This document shows, in pieces, positions 9,378 to 18,100 of a stretch of DNA of 64,000 nt; position 1 is the stretch's first letter, and the number at the start of each line of letters is the position of its first letter. The translations under genes were made by a program, and so were the position numbers. Under the pieces are notes generated by a model. The model had not been told where the DNA came from. It ran no database searches and saw nothing but the letters and a program-made list of their open reading frames with translations. Origin of the DNA: Andalucia godoyi (lineage: Eukaryota > Discoba > Jakobea > Jakobida > Andaluciidae); contig VRVR01000002.1 in assembly GCA_009859145.1 (NCBI GenBank), positions 310,001 through 374,000 of the forward strand, written 5' to 3'.

Positions 9378-9761
9378 TGCCGTTGCCACTTTATTGCGAT
9401 ATGATGAAGCAATCTAAAAAGCACACGTAAACAAGCACACTGCCACGCGCCCACGCGCGTGCGTTGGTTTTCTTCACAGCTCCGTCCACACGATGCCCGA
9501 TTCGTTTCGCCCCATTTTGACCATGAAATCCCTATACATATGCCGCCGCGTTGCATTCTCGCACAGCGACGTTCATTCCATTTCTTTATTTTTATTCTTA
9601 TTGTCCATGCAACGTAACATCTATCTTAAGAACGTCTCTCATGCCGAGGGGCGTGTTGCGGCCCACCCTCTTCCCAATCATGCTATGCATGTTGTTGGGT
9701 CGCAGCATTGATTATGGGTGATCAGCGATGATTCTCCCGTGGTTAGTGTTCAGTGTAGGCG
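9378..9761 (+). repeat. Dispersed repeat R2, copy 1
   Basis: This 384-bp segment is repeated in inverted orientation at 49782-50164 with scattered substitutions. It begins 41 bp after the stop of the FOP-like gene and has the same orientation as that gene. It contains a perfect 7-bp hairpin, CACGCGC/GCGCGTG, at 9444-9461. No protein-coding pattern is evident. The two copies end at the same positions, TGCCGTTGCCAC on one side and AGTG(T/C)AGGCG on the other, so this is a discrete unit. Whether it is a mobile element, a non-coding RNA or a shared 3' UTR element is not decided by the sequence. Confidence 0.85.
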
Positions 9762-10029
9762 TTCTGCAGCGCAAGTGACTGCTTGTTGAGTCACTCCCTC
9801 TTCACTCTCCACTATTTACTCAAAATCCTTATGAATGAAGACAAAAAGGCAACTCCAATGGGCAGTCCATTCTTTTCGCACTGTTTTACTTTTCATAACT
9901 TTTTCTTTCACTTCTCTTCTTTTTTCCAGATGAATGAAATTGATGGTTCATAAAATGAATTCTATTGGAGGAAGGGGAGGATTCGAAAGTGTGAACACGA
10001 GAAGAACAACAGGAGGAGGAAGAGGACTG

Positions 10030-11923
10030 TTAAAATCCTCCTCGCATAAACTCCCTCCGAATCGCTTCCACAGCATCAACATCCGCTTCGTGCTGGGCCT
10101 CCAGCTTCTCCAAATCCGACATAAAATCCAAATTGTTGCCGTTCCTGGAATACGCTGACGGTTCCTCATATTCACGTCTCTTTGCCTTGGGCTTTGGAAC
10201 ATTCCTTGCAAACTCAAGAGCTCGTTCTCGTGCATTCTTCTCATGCTGCGGTGGCTCAGGTGCTCTCCTCTTGGCCTCGGCTGGAGATGGCGCAGACGCA
10301 ACATTGTACGCGTGTACTCCTCTCGCATACTCTCGCATTCGCTGTACTTGTTCTTGTTTCTTCTGCAGCTCTTCATTCTGCAAATCTGGCCCAAGGCTAC
10401 CGAGCTTGATTGGAACGTTGATGTTCCGGAACGACTCTGCCGTATAGGGCTTGTACATCACGTTGCGTGGAGGCTTCCTTGAAAATGCAAGACGCTCTTC
10501 CTCGCTCAAATTTTCTACATCTCGCTCTTTTGGAGACTCTGTCTCTGACTGCTGACGTCTTGTGGACACAGATCTTGCAGAGCCGGCGTCTGCAGATCTT
10601 CCTCGAGGCGGTACAGAAGAATGGCGTCTGGAAGACTGCTCGGTCTGCGGCTTGCCATTCGAACTGCTGGGAGTCGCCCTCTGGGTTGCATATTGCGTCG
10701 CATACGAAGATACTATCTGATCGCCTTCTTCATGTTGCGGAATTGAGCGGGACTGTGACTGTGTTTGTCGCATATGTACAGGCGGCGCCTCCTCGAAGAA
10801 ATCAATCTTAGAAGGTCTGCTTTGTTGGTGGACAGGAGACAACGAAGAATTCTGCGAGCTTGGCAAGCTCGCAGCCGCCGATGCTGGGGCTAAACGGTTG
10901 TATCCGTAACTCTGATGGCCCGGCGGCGGAGGAAGCTGCTGGCTATGCTGGAATTGAGAAGAGATGCCGCCTTGAGACACCGTCCCTCCATTTCTTGCAC
11001 CCCAGGAAGGCTCATACTGCCCAGGGACAGCCTGCGGCACCGAAACGGGTTTCCGCACTGCGCCTCCCGCAGGATGACTCAAAGTGGAACCAAAACCATA
11101 AGCAAAAGGTCCGGTAGAACTTACATTCTGAAACGAGGTCTTCGGAGAAGATGGGACCATCGAGAGACCACCTGCTGGTGATACTTGAGAAGCGGACGTC
11201 GAGCTGCCATGCCCAAAACTGCCCAGGTGGTGATGGCCCGAGGTCGTTGAAGACTGGTCAAGTATCGACGGGGGAGCTTGGGATTCGAATTCTGCTAGCT
11301 CTCTGGCAGTCGGTCTTCCTCGTGGAGGGGCTGACCGAAGCGGATTTGATGCAGCAGACGGCGCCTTCGGACTCGTACTTCCTGGCCATCCAGAATTATT
11401 GAAACTCCCGTGAGAAACCGTTTGCACATATGATGCTTGATGTGGTTGCTGGTGTGCAAAAATCGAAGCAGGACTGGGCTGCTGCACCTGGTAAAAAGGA
11501 ACTGAGGAACTCGCTGTCGGCTCCGCGTTCATGACAGGTTGCGGAAATGATCCGGCATAAAAAGCAGAATGGGAAACGTGAGCCGACGAACCATCGATCG
11601 GATTATAGTAAGAAGAGTGTTGTGATGGAAACCGCGACTGCGGCTGTGGTTGATATGACGAAGTAAACGACGTTGGTCGGGAGGACGACGAAGCCGGTAT
11701 GAGAACTGAGCCAGTAGAACTGGGAGCAGGCCCCGACCCGGACGAGAGCCCTTCTCTCTGTACAATTGTTATGCGATCTTTAAACTGTGCAAGATAGGAA
11801 AGTAAATAACGGGAAAAGTAGGACAACGGAAAACAAACAAAAACTAAAACGGAGGAAGAGCCATACATGTTCGTGAAACGCGGAGTTTGGTTTTGGGCCC
11901 GGAGGTGGCTTGACGTTGCTCAT
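10030..11923 (-). CDS. Disordered protein with JHY-like C-terminal motif, two exons
   Basis: I read exon 1 as 11867-11923 (MSNVKPPPGPKPNSAFHEH) and exon 2 as 10030-11784, joined in phase 0 across an 82-nt GTATGG...ACAG intron. The product is 603 aa. Reading through the intron instead gives a spurious hydrophobic N-terminus. Residues 20-420 are Ser/Pro/Gln-rich. The conserved-looking part is C-terminal: MYKPYTAESFRNI, then KLGSLGPDLQNEELQ, then a charged helix, which resembles what I recall of the ciliary JHY family. That assignment is from memory and not certain. A helical tail ends AIRREFMRGGF. Confidence 0.6.
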
Positions 11924-12342
11924 ATTGATCCAGATGAAATACGAAATGTCATAATATCTCCAAGGAATTGCGCGGGGATGGATGAGATGATTAGCGATGG
12001 GGTATGCCAAAAACAATTACGATGCTGATTGAGAAAGAAGAAGAAGGCAGGGAGTGTGAGAGAGTGAAACAGAGGTTGATGGATTGGGGGAACACCGTTT
12101 TTTGTTTTTTCTGTAGCATCACGAATGCAGTCTCAATTGGATTTCATCATAGGGGGCACACATGGCGGTCATCACCACATGCATCGGGGGTGTTGGCGTG
12201 CTGGGGCGAGTCCATCCGCCGAAAATCTTTTCTTGTTTTTTATCTTACCTTCTGTTTTGGTGCTGTTCTTTCGACGTCTGCTTGTTTGTTTGCTGCTGTC
12301 TGCTTGGAGAGCGCGCGAGAGAGAAAGAGGTGTTAAGAGAAT
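11924..12342. promoter_or_regulatory. Intergenic region between divergent genes (JHY-like and GCVT)
   Basis: This 419-bp region separates two divergent starts. It has T-rich tracts near 12098-12110 and 12225-12245 and an AG-rich tract just before the GCVT ATG. I looked for an upstream GCVT exon encoding a mitochondrial presequence and found none I could support. Confidence 0.35.
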
Positions 12343-13494
12343 ATGGCATTAAAGACTGCGTTGTACGATTTGCATGCTGCGAGCAGCGCGACGTTTATTG
12401 AGTTCTGCGGATACATGCTTCCTGTTTCATACAAGGGGTTGAACATCCCAGCCTCTGTGTTGCATACACGTGCAGCGGCGTCTCTTTTTGATGTTTCCCA
12501 CATGGGCCAACTTCGGATCCACGGAAAAGACCGAGAGGCATTTATTGAACGGATTTCTGTGGCAAATATGAAGGCCGTGAAGAACGATTCCGGAACCTTG
12601 TCTGTGATGCTCCGCGAGGATAATGCAGGAATCCTGGACGATACGATCATCACCAAGCGTGCAGACGTGATCGAAATGGTTGTGAATGCTGGATGCAAGG
12701 TGCAGGATATTGCACACATCAAAGAGCAGGTTTCCAAGTTCAAGGGTGATGTTCAGCTCGAAGTCCGTGAAGGACAGTCTCTTGTGGCCCTTCAGGGACC
12801 GTTCGCACACCGCTACTTGAAGCCCATTCTGGAGTCGGCAACTGGTGCGCCTGCCCTTGAAAAGGTGTCCTTCTTGCAGTCGTTCATCACGACGATCCCA
12901 AGGTTGGACAAGAATGCCAGGATCACCGTTTCGCGTCTTGGATATACTGGTGAAGACGGCTTCGAGATCTCGGTTCCGGACAAGTTTGTCAATCAGTTCT
13001 GTCAGATGCTGCTGGATGCAAAACTCCAGGATACGAGTGCAAAGGTCGAGTGGGCTGGGCTTGGCGCACGGGATGTGCTTCGCCTGGAAGCTGGACTTTG
13101 CCTTATGGGTCACGACATGAATCCTGAGATCAATCCTTGGGAGGCAAATCTTGGATGGCTGATTGGAAAGCGCAGGCGTCAGGAGAAAGGTTTCTTGGGA
13201 GATGCAGTCTTGTTTGGAGAACAGGCACAGCCAAAGCAAATCCGCGTTGGACTTGTTGTTGATGGCATGCCTGCACGTGAGGGTGCTGTCATCCTTGGAG
13301 AAGGAAACGGAAAGATTACCTCTGGATGCCCGTCTCCGTGTGCAAAGTTGAATATTGCAATGGGATATGTGGATACCAAGCAAGCAGTTGCGGGGACTAA
13401 ATTGAAGGTCCAGGTCCGCAACAAGGAATTAGATGCCGTCGTCACTGAAATGCCGTTCGTCCCTACTCGCTACTATCGTGCACCAAAAGAATAA
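12343..13494 (+). CDS. GCVT: Aminomethyltransferase, glycine cleavage system T protein
   Basis: The 383-aa protein matches T protein end to end. It has an N-terminal LYDLHAASSATFIEFCGYMLPV, then FDVSHMGQLRIHG, a central folate-binding region with GYTGEDGFEISV and ARDVLRLEAGLCLMGHDM, and the C-terminal barrel. It transfers the methylene group from the aminomethyl-lipoyl H protein to tetrahydrofolate and releases ammonia. In most eukaryotes this occurs in the mitochondrial matrix. The conserved domain begins at residue 4, so no obvious mitochondrial presequence is encoded from this ATG. Either an upstream exon is missed or targeting is internal. Confidence 0.95.
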   Translation: MALKTALYDLHAASSATFIEFCGYMLPVSYKGLNIPASVLHTRAAASLFDVSHMGQLRIHGKDREAFIERISVANMKAVKNDSGTLSVMLREDNAGILDDTIITKRADVIEMVVNAGCKVQDIAHIKEQVSKFKGDVQLEVREGQSLVALQGPFAHRYLKPILESATGAPALEKVSFLQSFITTIPRLDKNARITVSRLGYTGEDGFEISVPDKFVNQFCQMLLDAKLQDTSAKVEWAGLGARDVLRLEAGLCLMGHDMNPEINPWEANLGWLIGKRRRQEKGFLGDAVLFGEQAQPKQIRVGLVVDGMPAREGAVILGEGNGKITSGCPSPCAKLNIAMGYVDTKQAVAGTKLKVQVRNKELDAVVTEMPFVPTRYYRAPKE

Positions 13495-13656
13495 ATGATA
13501 AAGACTGTGTGCGCATGTGTGTTTCTATCAATGTCAAGATCAGGGGTGATCGCTCATTGCTTGCTCTCCAGCCCGTCTATGTATTGTGCCCCTGCAAACG
13601 CAGATCCGAAAGCTGCGGCATCACTGGCTTGAAATCTGGACTGGCAAACCACTGAA

Positions 13657-14067
13657 TCAGCGCAGAAAGCGCAAGAACGATTCAGGAGGCAGAACTGGCT
13701 CCTCAATGCTCCCAGGTTGCAGCGAGGGGAAGTCCCTGTGAAAAACACTGAACTGAGATTCTCGATCGAGCGTATCAAGGTACGGCTTCAGGAAGGCTGC
13801 TTGGCACAGCTGGAATCTGTCCAGCATCGCACCGTGCAGTGCAGTTCCCTTTGTTCTCAAAAGCGCGGCTTGAAGATGTACCAGTCGAGGAGATTTGGAA
13901 CGCATGATTTCTTCTGGAGTCATTCTCGCGCACACCATCACATCGTGAATGCTATACTCATACGATTCGTGAAATGTCCGCTCATGAGTGTACAAATCGA
14001 AGGGAGGAAGAACAGCATGAGCAGAAGGCCGAAAAAAAGACAGGAACCATAAGTAAATATCCTTCAT
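13657..14067 (-). CDS. Hypothetical 136-aa protein
   Basis: An ATG at 14067 opens a 136-aa frame with no similarity I recognise. The N-terminus is hydrophobic and aromatic (MKDIYLWFLSFF) and could be a short anchor or targeting segment. The rest is mixed helical sequence (PRLVHLQAALLRTKG, LDRFQLCQAAFLKPYLD) ending in SFLRFLR. It lies convergent to GCVT with 162 bp between stops. Its composition looks coding, but an intron or a different start cannot be excluded. Confidence 0.5.
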   Translation of the reverse strand: MKDIYLWFLSFFRPSAHAVLPPFDLYTHERTFHESYEYSIHDVMVCARMTPEEIMRSKSPRLVHLQAALLRTKGTALHGAMLDRFQLCQAAFLKPYLDTLDRESQFSVFHRDFPSLQPGSIEEPVLPPESFLRFLR

Positions 14068-14164
14068 TGTACTGTGTTAGTTGCATGAATGCAATGCCGA
14101 ACACGGCAATTGGCAACCAGAAAAGCGATAAACGGCCAAACTCGGAAAGAAAGAAAAGACGTCA

Positions 14165-14171
14165 AGCCAAC

Positions 14172-14204
<33 letters not shown>

Positions 14205-14229
14205 AACAATAGTAATAATAATAATCATT
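14165..14229. repeat. AAT/GAT-rich microsatellite
   Basis: Degenerate (AAT)n triplets with GAT and AAC variants span this stretch upstream of the 136-aa gene. No gene or other signal is seen in the surrounding 14068-14450 interval. Confidence 0.9.
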
Positions 14230-14450
14230 GAGGACGCATGAGTCTATTCTCAGCATCGCTGGTTCCCAGCGAGCTTCTGACGGAAATTGGCTCTCATTGG
14301 CACTATTGAAATGCTGCATAATAATCGATCGATCGTGCGAATAAACAGGCGTCTAGGGGCAGCCGGGCAGGCCCCAGCACACACAAGACGCAAACAAAAT
14401 CCGAGAGGGAGAGGATTCAACAAAAAAGAATGTGGCTGAGGTCCGGACGC

Positions 14451-14888
14451 CTAGAAGGGAAAATCATCTTTTTCTTGTTCTTCGTCGGCAAGCAGAAGCT
14501 CTTCGTCAACTCCATCACAGTATTTTTCAAAGTACATATTTCTCCAAGCATTTTGAATGCGGCGGGCAGCTCTATTGCGCTCGTTTTCCTTTTCACGGTG
14601 CACATAGTCCGAATTCTCAATGTCGGTTTTCTTCTTGATGAGATCAAGAATCATCAGGCCTTCCGAGGCTTGTCTTTGCACATGCCTGTCTCGCTTCAGG
14701 TCTTCCTCTTCAAAAATGCTCTGCAGGATTTCTTTTTTGTGCTTGCGAACCAAGTATCCTCTAAACACTGCTTGAATCCGGACTGCGGGATCAAGATGCT
14801 TTCGATCGGCAGCACATCGTCGGGGTACGACGCCAAGCGTCTCAAGATACTGCCGGGCTTTCAAATGTTCCGTGTCTTTGAAATTCAT
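14451..14888 (-). CDS. Small IQ-motif protein
   Basis: The 145-aa frame has two IQ motifs, IQAVFRGYLVRKHKKE near residues 38-53 and RIQNAWRNMYFEKY near residues 109-122, joined by a charged helix. IQ motifs bind calmodulin or related EF-hand proteins such as centrin. The acidic C-terminus ends DEEQEKDDFPF. The gene is divergent from the CFAP54-like gene, which hints at a ciliary or cytoskeletal role, but no specific orthologue is recognised. A CA/TG microsatellite lies just upstream of the ATG at 14888. Confidence 0.7.
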   Translation of the reverse strand: MNFKDTEHLKARQYLETLGVVPRRCAADRKHLDPAVRIQAVFRGYLVRKHKKEILQSIFEEEDLKRDRHVQRQASEGLMILDLIKKKTDIENSDYVHREKENERNRAARRIQNAWRNMYFEKYCDGVDEELLLADEEQEKDDFPF

Positions 14889-14893
14889 AGCAG

Positions 14894-14895
<2 letters not shown>

Positions 14896-14922
<27 letters not shown>
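14896..14922. repeat. (GT)n microsatellite
   Basis: An uninterrupted GT dinucleotide run lies 7 bp upstream of the IQ-motif gene's ATG, in its presumed 5' leader. The rest of the 14889-15190 divergent intergenic region holds T-rich tracts and nothing else I can name. Confidence 0.95.
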
Positions 14923-14924
<2 letters not shown>

Positions 14925-15190
14925 TCTTGATCTTTTGGCCCACCTTCAAATTTTCGTGAAAAACATTCATGAACAGTGAGTGCAACATTGTTTTTTTGGT
15001 TTGGTGTTTTTGCTTTTTGTTGCTTATTCAATTATTTTTTTCCCGCACTTCACCCTTTACCAGGTAATATTCCCGACATTTCTCTAATGTGCAGGCGCTA
15101 TCGTACAACAATTTGATGAAACCGTCACCCAGGGGGGAGAGAGGAGTTTCGAGAATCTTTCGAAATCTGCATTTCTAATGTATTGCAGTT

Positions 15191-18100
15191 ATGGCGTCGT
15201 CGGCTCTTGAGTTCACAGCAACGGTCCAATCGACGATGTCCGGAACCACTTTGAAGAGGTCAGCTGTGGAAGAACCTTGTTTAGCTATTGATCCTTGGTT
15301 CGCTGAACCGGAGACGGTGCAAAGGATTGTGCATCGTCTTGATTCGTGTCGCCAGGTTATGGAAAAGTCATCCCGCAGCAAGGAATATCACTTGATTTAC
15401 AATGCGTGCGTTACTGTAATGGATTTGTCGAAAGTTCTGCTTGGCAACGGAATGCCTCATGTTGCCGTTCCGTATGTTGGGTTTGCAATTATGATGACTG
15501 AAGCAACCATCTCTCTTGCCTCCGTCCGCTATCTTTCTTTTCGGGTGAGATTGTATGGAATTATGTCACGATGCCTTTCGGCAGCGGGACATGTGACCCA
15601 TTCAAGGAAGTGTCTGGAAAGATGTCTACAAAAGATCGATTGGCTGGACAAATTGGAGCATTCCGACCGCATTCCCCCTCCTCCGGAAACTGATCGGTCT
15701 CTTGCGCGTGCAAGAGAAGACGTGAAGAGATATATGTCCGAGGAAACAGCAAAGAAAGAGAGGGCGATCGAAATTGCTTTCCGAGAGAAATCTGTCGACA
15801 AGCTGAAGAGCTTTGGAAGTTCGACGCTGGTGGATTTGCTGGTTTCTGCAGTTGGTAATATGACTTACGTCGACGCACTGGGTGCAAAGGAAACCGTGGA
15901 TGTTGCTCAAGAACCGAAAGAAAAGATGGGTGAAATCTTGGCTTTCGCGGAACAACTGTGCATGGCCTCTACTGTTCTGGGACAATCGAAGGGCAGATTG
16001 TGTTCCGAGTTAGCGCTTCATTTGTACAAGAACTTCGCAAAGAAAGCGTACACTTCTTATGTGCAGAAAAGAGATTTGCTGTACAAACAACATGGAAATG
16101 TGGATCGCGTTGCCGGGCAGGAGATTGTTACGTCGGTGCTTCACAACATTGCTCGTGCTCTCATTTCTTCGCGTTGTTTGGATTACATTTTATGCGGACA
16201 AATCATGATGCAATCTTGCGCCATGCTGATTGAAAACAAGGAATCTTCGATCGCTTCTAAGCTTCTTATTTCAACTGCATCTTTCTTGTCTGACGCAAGG
16301 GCCCGCTTAAGTCAAAAGCGGTTTATACAAGATCGTGTGCGGACAAGAATGCTGTACGCTCTGCAGGCAGATTGCGTGGAAATGACGAATTTTGTGCACA
16401 TGTACTGCCTTGGAAAATCCGTGCAAAACATGGATGGCATTCACAAATCGGACGCGTTTGCGCTGCAAATGGCTCGCGCGATGTCAACTGGAAAGTATCC
16501 GTTATCTGTGGACTTCTGGCAATCCAATATCCCACTAGAATTTGCGAAGCGGGCTGTGTCTAAAAGATTTCTCCGTATTTATATTCCTCTGCGGTTTGTT
16601 GCGAATCTCACGATCCACACGCTCTTTGTCTATTGGAAGAAGATGCCGACGGTGATAAGTGTCTATGACGTGTTTCAAACTGTGGATATGGATCAACTGC
16701 GGCAGTCCTTTGCGGGGAATTATTCGGAAGCATATGTGGACGTCTTTGATCGATTGCAAGAAAACGGAGAGTATGCCTTCGCATTTCGCTCCGACCAGGA
16801 ACGCGATCTCGGGAAAGCTGAAGGGACACTGTTCACTGTCGATCCCGTCCATCCATTTGCGTGGGAATTTTCAGCATTGCGTCGAATTACGGGTGTTCTT
16901 TCTTATCAGTTTTCCGAAGACAAGACAGCACAAAACAAGGGCAAGTGGGCGAGCCTTTTGACTTGGGCCCTGGATGCCTCGGTCATGATCGATGCTCCTT
17001 TGATGACATTGGAAATAGCGTCAAAAGTGTATCAGTCGTTCATTCCACTTCTTGTTGGACGACAGAAGCCGCCTGCTCTCTTCAAACCCTTTTTGTCCCT
17101 TTTTGTTGTTTTGGCAAATCAACTTCCAAACTGGGCAAAATACCGCCCGGATTCCCAGAGATTCATCGCAAAGGTCACTTACGAACTGCTCAGCTTTGCC
17201 GAGCAGAATAATGAAACGGTTCTCCTGAAGGACGGAGTGCTTGAGCCGTTTCTGAAGTATTCCAAGGTGCCCACTGCATTCGTGAAGCAACGGGAGATAG
17301 ATAGATTGTTGACAGTGTACTCTCCTGAAAACGTCAAGGGGGACCTGGCTGGGGATTCCGTTCTTGCTGCTGCGATCGAGTTGAGTGCTCTGTTCCGGAG
17401 GAAGCAGTTCGCCGATGTTCTCAAAAAAGTAGTTGCAGTTTCAAAACTTGTGCAGCAAGTGTTTGCCAAGTTCTCTGAAGAGAATAAGGTAGACATTCCG
17501 CCGCGTATCGACAGCACAGATGCCTCTGTGTTGACTGAACAAGCAAAGAAAGTCATCTTCTGCGCGTTGAAGATTGCACGAAAACGTCGAGCATTAAGAA
17601 AAGCACGGTCGGACTTTGTTCAGGATGAGTTACCGTGGCGTGCACATCTGGAACTTTTGCGAGCGCTCTCTCTGAAGTCTATTTACGACCAAATTGTTGC
17701 TGGTGCGTTCGTCAATATCGATGAGGTTGCAAATGCAGCAGCCCCTAGAAAAGATGCGAAGAAAGAAGCGCCGAAGAAAGGCGCTGCACCAGAACCTGTT
17801 GCTGAACCTGCAGTGGATTTGAATGATGCTATTCCGTTCTTGAAAATAACAGACGCGACGCAACGGCGAGAATGCATGCAAAAAGAGGTCATCGCATCGA
17901 TTGGAAAAGCATGTGAACTTGCACATAGATCAGGAGCTTGGATGCTTGGTCTGGATGCAGCCCTGCATTGCCTGCAGTTCGGTATGGTTACGAAGCCAAT
18001 TGCTCGGACAGTTGTCGAGATCTTTCGTTCTCACGCTGTAGAAGCTGCACAACTCGGAATTGACCGAGAATTTCCCCTGCTATTCGAGAATGTTGGAGAT

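Noticed and set aside
11785-11868. Hydrophobic N-terminal extension of the JHY-like gene
   Set aside because: It is an 82-nt intron with GTATGG and ACAG borders. Splicing joins a sensible first exon in phase 0.
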